Source of the DNA: Oryzomonas sagensis
GTDB taxonomy: Bacteria > Desulfobacterota > Desulfuromonadia > Geobacterales > Pseudopelobacteraceae
Length of the DNA stretch: 64,000 nt
Direction: 5' to 3'
NCBI RefSeq assembly: GCF_008802355.1
Contig: NZ_VZRA01000001.1
Span: 442,980-506,979, forward strand
Shown here: in pieces, positions 52,432-61,594 of the stretch
Numbering within the stretch: position 1 is the stretch's first letter
Layout: each line of letters starts with the position of its first letter
Program-made: the position numbers and the translations under genes
Notes under the pieces: generated by a model
Seen by the model: only the letters and a program-made list of their open reading frames with translations
The model's database searches: none
What the model was told of the DNA's origin: nothing

Positions 52432-55400
52432 ATGGGACAGTACGCCGAACAAGTCGTTACGAGCAAGCTCTTCAAACAATTCGATGCCCTCGTCAACTAT
52501 GAGGATATAGTCGAAGCCGATGTTACCACTTTGAAGCAGCTTGTTCTGGATACCGCAGACTTCGTTGGTCCGTATCTGGATCGTATTCGCATTACTTTTC
52601 AGCAGTATACGGAACACGACTTGCGCCATCTATGCAATGTCGCCGATTTGGTCTACCGTTTTCTTCCCAAACAACAAGGCTCCCCCCAAAACGGCTTGTC
52701 ACAGGTCGAAGCTATCCGCCTGAACGCGGTTGAACTGGCTTTTCTTTGGCTCGCAATCCTTCTGCACGACGCGGGAATGTTTGTCAGCGACAAGGAAAAA
52801 GAAGAAACACTGAAATCCGAAGATTACTTGCACTACTTGCGCCACTGCCAGGATCAGGTTACGGCGGCCCATAAGGCCCGTGAACAAGGGCTGGAAGTAA
52901 AAGCCCGCACCATCGAAGACGCCCTGTTGGCCGAATATTTCCGACGCCTGCATCCAGAACGGGTTTACCCTTTTATTACTGAAAAACTAAGCCACACAAC
53001 TCCTCTCAAATTCCGCGATGTATCGCTATACAACGACATTGCCGAACTATGCGAAAGCCATGCATGGGGGGTGCGCGAGTCAAATAACCCTCGCGATCTG
53101 AATAAGTGCGTCGCCCGCATGGAACCGAACCGTCGTATCAAATCGTTTCGCGTCAATCTCCGCTATCTGGCTTGTTGCCTCCGTTTGGGAGATATCCTGG
53201 ACTTCGACAGATCGCGCACCCCCTTGCCAGTATACGAGGAGATCGACTTCACTGAGGATGCGTCATTCAAGGAATGGAATAAGCATCTGAGCATTGAAGG
53301 TTGGAACGTGGACGAACACCGTGTGTTGTTTGAGGCGCGTTGCACTCACCCCGCATACTATGTGGCGGTGCATGATTTTCTGAATTGGGTTGATGAAGAG
53401 TTACGCGAATGCCGCTATCTGCTGGACGATGCCCCTGCCGGTGATGAAGAAAAATACTCCCTGAAGCTTGCCCATGCAGCCGACCGGCGGCAGGTGCGTA
53501 TGAGTGACAGCCGTTACGTGGCCGGCGGGTTTCGTTTCCAACTCGAATACGAAGAGATCATGCGGCTGTTGATGGACAAGAGCCTCTATCCCGACTCAAC
53601 TCTTTTCCTGCGGGAGTTATTACAAAACGCCCTGGATGCCTGCCGCTATCAGGAGGCCTTGGCTAAGGACGCCGACATGGCGGACAAATACAAGCCGCGT
53701 ATCATGGTCTGGGATTATAGCGAAGATCCGGTTTCACCACGAGTCATTTTTCAGGACAACGGCATTGGCATGTCGCAACAACATGTAGAGAACTTTTTCC
53801 TGCGGGTCGGCAAGAGTTTCTACCGGTCCCCCGAGTTCTTGGCGGAGCGCCAGCGTTTGGCCAGCCACAACGTCCACCTGGACGCTTGTTCCCAATTCGG
53901 TATCGGCTTTCTCTCCTGCTTTCTGGGAGGTGACACAATAACGGTGGAGACGTGGCGCTATGGTAATGCACCGCTTAAGATCACTATCACAGGACCGAAC
54001 AAATATTTTCTGATTGAGCGCTTGCCGGAGCCGACAGGCACGATTCAGTTCAAATCACCCAGCAATGAGTTGGAAGACGGGCCACCTTGGTTCTCCGGCA
54101 CACGGATTACGGTGCACCTTAAGGAGGGATGGCACGTATGTACCGATAAACCGGGGCGAAGCATTGTTCACCAAACGCTCGAGACCTTTGCGGTAAACCA
54201 AGAGTATGACATTCTTGTGTATCGTGAGGCGACCGGTAAGCCCGAGACAATTGAGCGTCGTCGCTGGGAAAAAGCAGAGCCATTGTTTTGTAACAAACCA
54301 ACCCCCAAAAAAACTGCGCTATTTCCTTTTCTAGCCCCGTTAGTATTCAATCTGCAAGATTACTCGGACGAGCTACGGGGACAAGCTGCCATATGGATGC
54401 TAAAAGGCCCTGACGGCAACCCTGCCCCTGAATGTGGTTTTCTTTCTATAATGAGAAGAAGTTATGAAGCAGGCATTAGCGTTCGTATTAATTCTACTGT
54501 CCTTGAACTTTTTAATGAAATATGCCGCTTAATAAGATTTACCGAGGCCAAAGACAGGAAATCAATAACTAATTTTGTTGTGAATGATATTTTGTTTAAA
54601 TCGTTTGATACTGATGAATTGTTTGACAATTTATGTGATAAACACAAATTAAGAGAAGAAATAGAAGAGTTTATTGCCAACAATGAAGATGACTTCATTG
54701 AATTGACATCAAAAGAACGTAATTTAATTTCGCGTTTATGTAAAATTATATCAAAACAACCCAATATAGAAATTGGAAAACTCGAATGGCATCAAAGTAT
54801 AGATTGTGTGCATTCATTAGTAATTGGTGACATAACCGCATTGATCAAGTCCATGCGAACTAATGGCATTCCTGACCTTGGCTCTCCTTTGAGATTTGAA
54901 AAACAGCAATTGCTTGGATTGTTTGGTATCAACGTACCCGGACTAATCGTTAGCTGGGAGCCCGCAAAAGGAGCCGCAAGTCAGCGCACCATACTTCCCG
55001 ACAGTGTTAGTATGAGGATCGATGCTTACGGAGCGCTTGCTCCAAAGCCGAGCGCCAGCAGATTGTTTGTCCCTGACGAATACTCTCTGGCTCTACGTAT
55101 TGCCATTGGCCGTGCTCTCGTGCGATACACGACGACCATTTTTCATGAGCACCGATCTGATCCTGTTTGGAAGCGTTGGTACCATGGTTTTCTGAAAAGA
55201 TCGGCCCCAATTGAAGATGCCATTTTGGAAGAGATCGCAACAATAAACGATTTCATAGATATAGAGTGTTGCATACAGGGAGAACTCAGCACATTAAAAC
55301 CTAGACAACTGGTTGATGTTTTTGGAGAAACTGCGCTGGTAATTAAAAGAGGTGGAAACCTGAAAGAGACGGGAATATTCGGATCCGAAATAAGCAAAGA

Positions 55401-55527
55401 TGGTATATTCGATACTCTTTTTTTACCTACAACACATTGGATTTTAAAATTTTTCCCTCGTGTAAAAACGCCCGACGGAAAAGAGGCTTTCGACCTTAAG
55501 CCCATACGCGAAAAACTTGGGATGTGA
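52432..55527 (+). CDS. HD phosphohydrolase-GHKL (HSP90/MORC-like) ATPase fusion protein, probable defence effector
   Basis: 1031 residues, cytoplasmic. HD domain (about 40-330): His62 (QYTEHDLRHL), His112-Asp113 (LLHDAGMF), His174 (RRLHPERV), His210 (ESHAWG) and Asp254 (LRLGDILDF) fit metal ligands. GHKL ATPase (about 360-560): LRELLQNALDAC with Glu395 and Asn399, QDNGIGMS with Asp442, and SQFGIGFLSCF. Residues about 560-1031 are not recognised. This pairing occurs in bacterial conflict systems; a nucleotide- or DNA-linked hydrolase gated by ATP is plausible but inferred. The DNA is AT-rich, most of all at 54440-54830. A WYL regulator lies upstream. Confidence 0.85.
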   Translation: MGQYAEQVVTSKLFKQFDALVNYEDIVEADVTTLKQLVLDTADFVGPYLDRIRITFQQYTEHDLRHLCNVADLVYRFLPKQQGSPQNGLSQVEAIRLNAVELAFLWLAILLHDAGMFVSDKEKEETLKSEDYLHYLRHCQDQVTAAHKAREQGLEVKARTIEDALLAEYFRRLHPERVYPFITEKLSHTTPLKFRDVSLYNDIAELCESHAWGVRESNNPRDLNKCVARMEPNRRIKSFRVNLRYLACCLRLGDILDFDRSRTPLPVYEEIDFTEDASFKEWNKHLSIEGWNVDEHRVLFEARCTHPAYYVAVHDFLNWVDEELRECRYLLDDAPAGDEEKYSLKLAHAADRRQVRMSDSRYVAGGFRFQLEYEEIMRLLMDKSLYPDSTLFLRELLQNALDACRYQEALAKDADMADKYKPRIMVWDYSEDPVSPRVIFQDNGIGMSQQHVENFFLRVGKSFYRSPEFLAERQRLASHNVHLDACSQFGIGFLSCFLGGDTITVETWRYGNAPLKITITGPNKYFLIERLPEPTGTIQFKSPSNELEDGPPWFSGTRITVHLKEGWHVCTDKPGRSIVHQTLETFAVNQEYDILVYREATGKPETIERRRWEKAEPLFCNKPTPKKTALFPFLAPLVFNLQDYSDELRGQAAIWMLKGPDGNPAPECGFLSIMRRSYEAGISVRINSTVLELFNEICRLIRFTEAKDRKSITNFVVNDILFKSFDTDELFDNLCDKHKLREEIEEFIANNEDDFIELTSKERNLISRLCKIISKQPNIEIGKLEWHQSIDCVHSLVIGDITALIKSMRTNGIPDLGSPLRFEKQQLLGLFGINVPGLIVSWEPAKGAASQRTILPDSVSMRIDAYGALAPKPSASRLFVPDEYSLALRIAIGRALVRYTTTIFHEHRSDPVWKRWYHGFLKRSAPIEDAILEEIATINDFIDIECCIQGELSTLKPRQLVDVFGETALVIKRGGNLKETGIFGSEISKDGIFDTLFLPTTHWILKFFPRVKTPDGKEAFDLKPIREKLGM

Positions 55528-55970
55528 TTCAAGTTGTGTCATCATTACTGACAAATAATTGCTAGAAGAGAACTGCCCCATAAATCCGAACCCAAAAGGC
55601 AACACTATGTCAGATCAATCAGCCGATAATCATCTGGCCGTTGAACAGCTTCGCCGCGCAATGTACTACAGCCCATGCTTATTTTTGAGAAAGTCAATGG
55701 GACTCCGCCAAAGCGCTCACAAACTATCGCTAGAAACTTCTGGCCGTTTGGCGTTCGGCTGAGACAAAAGTTCGGTGTTCGTTATCGCCCAAAGCGTGCA
55801 GCACCGAAGTAGGAATCAATGTTTGGAGAAATTGTGCCTGCTGACCGCCTTTCCTAAAAGGACAGTCATTGAGGCCAGAAATGCTTGACATCCACGGATG
55901 CAATATTGGATAAGAATTATCCACCAAAGATTACAATAGAATTCACCGTTTGCGAGAAGCAGCACACATT
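55528..55970. other. AT-rich gap after the HD-GHKL gene, possible gene remnant
   Basis: 443 bases, more AT-rich than the following gene. It contains a 51-codon frame at 55607-55762 with AAAAGG upstream (MSDQSADNHLAVEQLRR at its start) that stops early and has no match I recognise; it may be the head of a broken gene. No tRNA, direct repeat or integrase is visible. This is where the acquired segment seems to end. Confidence 0.5.
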
Positions 55971-57116
55971 ATGACTGAAAAAACACCACTTAACGATATC
56001 CTTACAGCCCGCATAGCAATGGCGGGCAGGATCACCTTTGCCGCCTTCATGGAGGCCTGCCTGTACGAACCGGGGCTGGGGTATTACACCTCGCCGGGAC
56101 GCAAGGTGGGGGCGGAAGGGGATTTCTACACCAGCATCTCGGTGCATGCCGCCTTCGGCCGGGTCATCGCCCGGGAGGTGGCCCAGATGTGGCGCTGCCT
56201 GGGGTCGCCCGCCTCGTTCACCCTGGTGGAGTGCGGCGCCGGCAACGGTCGCCTGGCGTGCGACATCATGGACTATCTGGCCGAGCGGGAGCCGGAGATG
56301 TACGCCGGCCTGGACCTGGTACTGGTGGAGCGGGAGCCGTCCCTGCAGACCGCCCAGGCCGAGCTTCTGGCCCGCCACAGGGAGCGGCTCCGCTGGCTCC
56401 CGCCGGAGATCTTCGGGACGGACGGTTTCAGCTTCAGCGGTTGCCTCTACTCCAACGAACTGATCGACGCCCTGCCGGTGCACCGGGTGGTGATGACACC
56501 GGAGGGGCTGCGGGAGATCTACGTTACCCTCAGGGACGGCGGATTCGCCGAGGAGATGGGGGAACCGTCCACGCCCGCCATCGCCGCCTACCTGGAGCGC
56601 ATCAAGATAACGCTCCTGCCCGGCCAGCAGGCCGAGGTCAACCTGGCCGCCCCGGAGTGGCTGGCTGCGGCCGCCCGGTCATTGCAGCGCGGTTTCGTCC
56701 TGACCATCGACTACGGCTACCCGGCGGAGGAGCTCTATGCGCCCCAGCGCAAGCAAGGGACCCTCCTCTGCTATTATCGCCACCAGGTGGAGGATGATCC
56801 CTACATCCGCCTGGGACGCCAGGACATCACCGCCCACGTGGACTTCACCAGCCTGATGCGCCGGGGAGAGGAACTGGGGCTGGAACCGGTCTGGTTCGGC
56901 GAACAGTGCCGTTTCCTGCTCTCGGCCGGCATCGTGGAGGAGATCGAGGAGTCCGAACGCTCGACGGCGTCCGAAAAGGAGAAGCTCAAGGTGCGCTTGG
57001 CCTTGAAGAAGCTGATCATGCCCGAGGGGGGCATGGGCGATACCTTCCGGGTCCTGATCCAGGCCAGAGGGGTCGAGAGTCCCCGCCTGCTCTGCCAGCG
57101 CCGGATAGGGGGCTGA
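55971..57116 (+). CDS. MidA/NDUFAF7-like class I SAM-dependent methyltransferase (COG1565)
   Basis: 381 residues from ATG 55971; a TTG seven codons earlier is possible, and no clear ribosome site is present. Family motifs: FMEACLYEPGLGYYTSPGRKVGAEGDFYTS, VECGAGNGRLACDIMDYL, YSNELIDALPVHRV and TIDYGYPAEELY. Human NDUFAF7 methylates an arginine of a complex I subunit; the bacterial role is not established. The next gene, a HAD phosphatase, begins directly after the stop (TGAATG), so they form an operon. Confidence 0.93.
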   Translation: MTEKTPLNDILTARIAMAGRITFAAFMEACLYEPGLGYYTSPGRKVGAEGDFYTSISVHAAFGRVIAREVAQMWRCLGSPASFTLVECGAGNGRLACDIMDYLAEREPEMYAGLDLVLVEREPSLQTAQAELLARHRERLRWLPPEIFGTDGFSFSGCLYSNELIDALPVHRVVMTPEGLREIYVTLRDGGFAEEMGEPSTPAIAAYLERIKITLLPGQQAEVNLAAPEWLAAAARSLQRGFVLTIDYGYPAEELYAPQRKQGTLLCYYRHQVEDDPYIRLGRQDITAHVDFTSLMRRGEELGLEPVWFGEQCRFLLSAGIVEEIEESERSTASEKEKLKVRLALKKLIMPEGGMGDTFRVLIQARGVESPRLLCQRRIGG

Positions 57117-57755
57117 ATGCCGGAATGCTCCCTTTCCGCCATCCGCGGCATCATCTTCGATCTGGACGGCACCCTGTATGTGTCGGACCCGTTTGCGGCG
57201 ACCATCCAGGCTACGGCTGCCGGCTATATCGCCTCCCTCAAGGGGGTCAGCGACGACGAGGCCCGTTCGCTCATGACCGCCACCCGCTCATGGCTTTCCG
57301 AGGTACACGACATTACCCCGACCCTCTCGGCGGTCTGCACCGAATTGGGCGGCAGCATCAGGGACCTGCACGCGCTTTTCGAGGCCCGGCTGCGGCCCGA
57401 GGCATATCTGGTGCGGGATGAACGGGTCATCGCCCTATTGGAACGCCTGTCCCGGCGTTTTGACCTCGCACTCCTTACCAACAACAACCGCGCCCTGGCG
57501 GCCCGCATTACCGGATACCTGGGGCTGGACGGCTTTTTCCGGCAGGTCTTCGCCATTGACGACCAATGGCTCGCCAAACCACACGAGATGATACTGGAGC
57601 ACGTGCTGAACCGGCTCGGCCTGGCTCCCGCCGAGGCGCTTTTCGTCGGGGACCGCTACGACGTGGACCTGCGGCTGCCCGAGCAGCGGGGCTGCCCGGT
57701 CTATCTCAGCCAGAGCATCGAACAACTACTGCGGCTGGAGGGGTTGCTGTACTGA
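57117..57755 (+). CDS. HAD-superfamily hydrolase, phosphatase type
   Basis: 212 residues, starting directly after the methyltransferase stop. Motif I is IIFDLDGTLYVSD (nucleophile Asp), motif II LLTNNNRAL, motif III KPHEMIL and motif IV FVGDRYDVDLRL. The cap domain is helical (about 25-95). It resembles phosphoglycolate- and beta-phosphoglucomutase-like HAD phosphatases; the substrate is unknown. The ribosome site is inside the upstream gene. The rubrerythrin-like gene follows after 42 bases. Confidence 0.93.
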   Translation: MPECSLSAIRGIIFDLDGTLYVSDPFAATIQATAAGYIASLKGVSDDEARSLMTATRSWLSEVHDITPTLSAVCTELGGSIRDLHALFEARLRPEAYLVRDERVIALLERLSRRFDLALLTNNNRALAARITGYLGLDGFFRQVFAIDDQWLAKPHEMILEHVLNRLGLAPAEALFVGDRYDVDLRLPEQRGCPVYLSQSIEQLLRLEGLLY

Positions 57756-57797
57756 CCCTCCCCTTGAGGAACACACGACGACAAAGGAGGCAAACTC

Positions 57798-58253
57798 ATG
57801 ACCCAAAGCAAGGAGATGCTCGACGCCATCATGCGCGCCATCGAGCTTGAAAAAGAGACCTTCGACCTGTACGTGAAGGCCGAGCACAAGACCTTCAACC
57901 CTGCCGGAAAACGGATCTTCACGTGGTTGGCCAAAACCGAGGAAGAGCACTACATGAAGCTGACCGAGCTGTACCACTCCCTGCACGAGGGCGGCCGCTG
58001 GGTATTTTACGGCGGCTCCAGCTTCGAGCTCGAGCCGACCGGCAGCGATGAGCAGCAGGTCAGTTTCGACACCGACGACACCGAGGCCCTGAAGATCGCC
58101 CAGAACATCGAGAAGCGCGGCATGGTCTATTATGAGGAACTGATCGCCAAGACCGGCGACCCGGACGGCAGGGCGATGTTGGAGACCCTCAGAAACGAGG
58201 AGGTCGAGCACTTGCGGGTGATCACCGAAAAGCTGGAGGGGTTGAAGGGATGA
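57798..58253 (+). CDS. Ferritin-like di-iron protein (rubrerythrin family, no rubredoxin domain)
   Basis: 151 residues, with AAAGGAGG before the ATG. Two helix pairs carry the di-iron ligands: AIELEKETFDLYVKAE and KTEEEHYMKL, then NIEKRGMVYYEELIAK and NEEVEHLRVI. The rubredoxin CxxC domain of full rubrerythrin is absent. Such proteins reduce peroxide or sense oxidants in anaerobes. The gene ends six bases before a strong terminator shared with the chemoreceptor gene. Confidence 0.9.
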   Translation: MTQSKEMLDAIMRAIELEKETFDLYVKAEHKTFNPAGKRIFTWLAKTEEEHYMKLTELYHSLHEGGRWVFYGGSSFELEPTGSDEQQVSFDTDDTEALKIAQNIEKRGMVYYEELIAKTGDPDGRAMLETLRNEEVEHLRVITEKLEGLKG

Positions 58254-58258
58254 CCGAC

Positions 58259-58287
58259 AAAAAGGCCCGCTTTTGGCGGGCCTTTTT
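58259..58287. terminator. Bidirectional terminator
   Basis: AAAAAGGCCCGC pairs perfectly with GCGGGCCTTTTT around TTTTG. It serves the rubrerythrin-like gene (plus) and the chemoreceptor gene (minus, stop at 58299). Confidence 0.92.
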
Positions 58288-58298
58288 GCTCCATACGC

Positions 58299-59891
58299 CT
58301 ATGCAAGGCGGAATCTTCTTACCTCTTCCTGCAGTGTTGCAGCCAGGCGGGCGAGATCGGAGGCTGCCTGGGCCGACTCCTGGGCGCCATGGGCGGTGTC
58401 ATCCACCACCCGGCTCATTTGCTGGATATTACTGGTGATCTCGTGGGTGGTGGCCGTCTGCTGCTCCGCCGCCGTGGCGATCTGATTGACCTCCATGGCA
58501 ACCTCGCTGACCTTGTCGAGGATTACATGCAGGGCTTGCCCGGAACTGGCCGCTCCCTCACTTCCCCGCTCGACCTCATGCACCCCCTCTTCCATGATGG
58601 CCACGGCACCCCGGGTTTCCGCCTGGATGGCCTTGATCATCTCCCCGATCTCGCGGGTGGCCTTGGTGGTGCGTTCGGCAAGCGCCCGCACCTCGTCGGC
58701 CACAACCGCAAAACCACGCCCCTGCTCCCCGGCGCGAGCGGCCTCGATGGCGGCATTCAGCGCCAGCAGATTGGTCTGATCGGCGATATCCTCGATGGTA
58801 CTGACGATTGCACCTATCTGATCGGAACGTTTCCCCAGCGCCTCCACCGTGCGTGCCGACTCGGAGACCTTGTCGCTGATACGCCCCATGCCGGCGATGG
58901 TCGACTCGACGACCTCGGCGCCATCCCGCGCAGAGTCGCTCGCGTGGCGGGCGCCATCCGCCACCCGTCCGCAGTTTTGGGCAATCTCACCGCTGGTGGC
59001 GGCCATCTCCTCGCTGGCGGTCGCCACGGCATTGGCCTGTGCTGCGACCTCTTCGGCACCCGTGGCGATCCGCACCGAACTTGCCGAGAGCTGTGACGAA
59101 GCAGCGGAAACCTGCAGGGCGCTCTCGTTCATAGACTGGATGATCCTGCGCAGACTGTCGAGCATGGCGTTCAGCCGCACCCCCATCTGGCCAAACTCGT
59201 CTCGATGTTCCACATTCACCTGTACCGTAAGGTCGTTATCGGCAACACGGTCTATGGCTGCCGAAAAATCGGCGATGCTCTTCCTGATCCCCCGGCCCAG
59301 CAACGTGCTGAATGCCAGCAGGACGACGGCAGCGCCAAACGCACACGCCATCTGCACATAAACACGCTGTTGCGCCCGCGCTCGAACCGTCCCACGCGTC
59401 GTCTCCATGGCCTTTTTATTGGTTTCCGCCAAAGTGACCAGCGCCTTTCGCACCTCCATGTCGAAGCCATGCCCCAACTGGGTGTCAACCTCGGTGGCAT
59501 TCGTGTTGGCCTGCCGGAGTCCGACCAGTTTATCCATGCTGGCCCGGTAGCCGGCAAGAAGCTGGAGCGCCCGCTCCGCCGCCTTCCGGTCATCGGCATC
59601 CGAAAGCGTGATAAACTCCCTGAGATTGTCCTCAATGGCCCCGGTTTCCTTCCGGAACTCCTCCACGTGCTTGGCGTTGCCGCGGATCAGATAGTTTTTG
59701 TACGCCCGCATCGCCATACCCATGCGGTCCAACGAATCCGTGGAGAGCTGGACTTGGCGATAATCGCTGCGAAACATCTCATCGTAGCTTCCCTCGATGA
59801 AACCGGCCGTTGACCAGGAAAGCGCCGCAACAAAGACCAGTACCGCCAGACTGCCAACCATGAGAAACAAAAGTTTTTTCGCTACCGTCAT
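58299..59891 (-). CDS. Methyl-accepting chemotaxis protein
   Basis: 530 residues from ATG 59891, with CGGGAGGA upstream. First membrane helix about 7-27, a helical four-bundle-type sensor (about 30-185, rich in charged residues and [10 protein letters not shown]), second membrane helix about 186-205, a HAMP domain, then the signalling domain with [30 protein letters not shown] near 370-400. It sends ligand or membrane signals to CheA/CheW. There is no C-terminal NWETF pentapeptide. The palindrome at 59906-59931 lies just before the start. Confidence 0.95.
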   Translation of the reverse strand: MTVAKKLLFLMVGSLAVLVFVAALSWSTAGFIEGSYDEMFRSDYRQVQLSTDSLDRMGMAMRAYKNYLIRGNAKHVEEFRKETGAIEDNLREFITLSDADDRKAAERALQLLAGYRASMDKLVGLRQANTNATEVDTQLGHGFDMEVRKALVTLAETNKKAMETTRGTVRARAQQRVYVQMACAFGAAVVLLAFSTLLGRGIRKSIADFSAAIDRVADNDLTVQVNVEHRDEFGQMGVRLNAMLDSLRRIIQSMNESALQVSAASSQLSASSVRIATGAEEVAAQANAVATASEEMAATSGEIAQNCGRVADGARHASDSARDGAEVVESTIAGMGRISDKVSESARTVEALGKRSDQIGAIVSTIEDIADQTNLLALNAAIEAARAGEQGRGFAVVADEVRALAERTTKATREIGEMIKAIQAETRGAVAIMEEGVHEVERGSEGAASSGQALHVILDKVSEVAMEVNQIATAAEQQTATTHEITSNIQQMSRVVDDTAHGAQESAQAASDLARLAATLQEEVRRFRLA

Positions 59892-59905
59892 GAAATCCTC
59901 CCGAT

Positions 59906-59931
59906 ATTGTGCCACGTATGCGTGGCACAAT
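59906..59931. promoter_or_regulatory. Perfect palindrome upstream of the chemoreceptor gene
   Basis: ATTGTGCCACG pairs with CGTGGCACAAT around TATG, 14 bases before the chemoreceptor ATG. It could be an operator or an mRNA hairpin close to the ribosome site. Confidence 0.6.
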
Positions 59932-60173
59932 TTAATCCGGCCCGGGCGTTCCCATAATAAAAATATGCCGAATGGCCGAATACGGCATCCGAACGGTCTA
60001 TTTTCGGACATGAATGGTTGTTGCCGTTTTTCAGGGAAGGGGGCCTCCCGGAACGGAAAGACCCTGGAACAACGGTGGGGGATACAAGGACACAGCCGTG
60101 CGTCACAGAAAAGGGCGTCACGCGGAACCGGCAGAATGGGGATGCGGGTCTTCCTCCCGGGAGGGAGCGGCCT
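59932..60173. other. Intergenic region between the chemoreceptor and rluD-like genes
   Basis: About 240 bases with no recognised gene. A small CTCCCGGGAGG palindrome lies near 60152. No promoter is obvious on either strand. Confidence 0.5.
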
Positions 60174-61130
60174 TTAGGCGATACTCTTCCGGAGGTAGTC
60201 GATCACGGCCGCCATGTCCTCGGGCGGTTCGGTGGTGAACTCCAGAAACTCGCCCGTGGTGGGATGGATGAATCCCAGCGTGTGGGCGTGCAGCGCCTGC
60301 CGTCCCAAGGCTGTGATCAATTTGCGGAGTTGCGTATCGGCGAGGTTGTTGAAGCGACCGCCGTCGGGGTAGAGCGGGTCCCCCAGGAGGGGAAAGCCGG
60401 CCTCGGAGAGGTGCACCCTGATCTGGTGGGTGCGTCCGGTCTCCAGGCGCAGCTCCACCAGGGACACGCGGGCGTAACGCTCCTTCACGCGCCAGCGCGT
60501 TACCGCATGCCTGCCGCTCTTGGCCTTGCCCGACAGACGTACCCGCTCGGTGGGATGGCGGCCGATAATCCCTTCGATCTTGCCCGTATCTTCCTTTGGG
60601 CTCCCGTAGATCAGGGCCTGGTAGATGCGTTTGACGGAATGCACGCTGAACTGGCTCGACAGCGACTGGTGGGCGCGGTCGTTCTTGGCCGCCACCAGTA
60701 CCCCCGAGGTATCCTTGTCCAGACGATGGACGATGCCGGGGCGCAGTTCGCCGCCGATGCCCGACAGGTCGCGGCAGTGGGCCAAGAGGGCGTTCACCAG
60801 GGTGCCGGAGCTGTTGCCCGCCCCCGGATGCACCACCATCCCGGCCGCCTTGTTGATGACGATCAGGTCGGCATCCTCGTAGAGCACCTCCAGCGGGATC
60901 GCCTCGGGCTGCGGCTCGGCGGGCTGGGGCGGCGGTATCTCCACCAGGATGCGCTCCCCCCCTTTGACCTTCAGGGATGCCCGGGCCGTCTTGCCGTCAA
61001 CCAGCACATTGCCCGCCTCGATCAGGCGCTGGACCGTGGCGCGCGTCTCCCCTCCCAACTCCCGGCAGATGTAGAGGTCGAGCCGCTGGGGTTCCGTGTC
61101 CGGCGGACAGATGAGAATCGTCTGGTTCAT
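60174..61130 (-). CDS. rluD: RluA-family 23S rRNA pseudouridine synthase, RluD-like
   Basis: 318 residues. The S4 RNA-binding domain is at the N-terminus (LDLYICRELGGETRATVQRLIEAGNVLVDG), and the catalytic Asp is in HRLDKDTSGVLVA near 138-150, with GRTHQIRVHL later. RluD modifies U1911, U1915 and U1917 of helix 69 in 23S rRNA; RluC-type activity cannot be excluded. The ribosome site is weak. It lies downstream of the small 87-residue gene but a terminator-like hairpin stands between them. Confidence 0.93.
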   Translation of the reverse strand: MNQTILICPPDTEPQRLDLYICRELGGETRATVQRLIEAGNVLVDGKTARASLKVKGGERILVEIPPPQPAEPQPEAIPLEVLYEDADLIVINKAAGMVVHPGAGNSSGTLVNALLAHCRDLSGIGGELRPGIVHRLDKDTSGVLVAAKNDRAHQSLSSQFSVHSVKRIYQALIYGSPKEDTGKIEGIIGRHPTERVRLSGKAKSGRHAVTRWRVKERYARVSLVELRLETGRTHQIRVHLSEAGFPLLGDPLYPDGGRFNNLADTQLRKLITALGRQALHAHTLGFIHPTTGEFLEFTTEPPEDMAAVIDYLRKSIA

Positions 61131-61163
61131 AAGCGTTTAAACTCCGTGGGTATCAAAAAAGCA

Positions 61164-61194
61164 GAGGCGCATCCCCTGTGCAGGGGAGCGCCTC
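61164..61194 (-). terminator. Intrinsic terminator after the 87-residue gene
   Basis: GAGGCGC and TCCCCTG pair with CAGGGGA and GCGCCTC, with one bulged A. On the minus strand it reads into CTGCTTTTTTG. It lies 31 bases after the stop of the minus-strand gene at 61225. Confidence 0.88.
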
Positions 61195-61224
61195 CGGAAA
61201 AGAACCGCTGCCGTGGCCGCGAGC

Positions 61225-61488
61225 CTACCAGATGTTCGACTCGATCTTGCCGGCCCGCTTGATGAGCACATCCACCACGGCAATGTCGAAGATACCCTCG
61301 GGGCCGACTTCGGGGGACACCCGGGAAAAGAAATGTTGACGCCCCTCTTCCAACTCTTCCCGGAGGACATCGAAGATATTGTCGTTCTTGATGCCGCTCT
61401 CCACCTTTTCGGCGTTGTACATGGCCACATCGGAGATGATGGCCCGCGCCAGCCGTTTGGCCTGGTCGGGATTCTCAATCATGTTCAT
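61225..61488 (-). CDS. Small conserved helical protein, unknown function
   Basis: 87 residues, with GGGGAAAGAG before the ATG. The sequence (ARAIISDVAMYNAEKVE, then FDVLREELEEGRQHFFSRV and IFDIAVVDVLIKRAG) is mixed charged helices with no membrane segment. It looks like a genuine gene because it has a ribosome site, host codon use and its own terminator. The function is unknown. Confidence 0.78.
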   Translation of the reverse strand: MNMIENPDQAKRLARAIISDVAMYNAEKVESGIKNDNIFDVLREELEEGRQHFFSRVSPEVGPEGIFDIAVVDVLIKRAGKIESNIW

Positions 61489-61594
61489 GAGCGCTCTTTC
61501 CCCGTCTGTCGAAATTTATCCGTCCATACTCGCACAAATTTGAACAAAACTCCAGAAGCAAGGCAGCAAGATCCCGATGACTATACCAGCAGCA

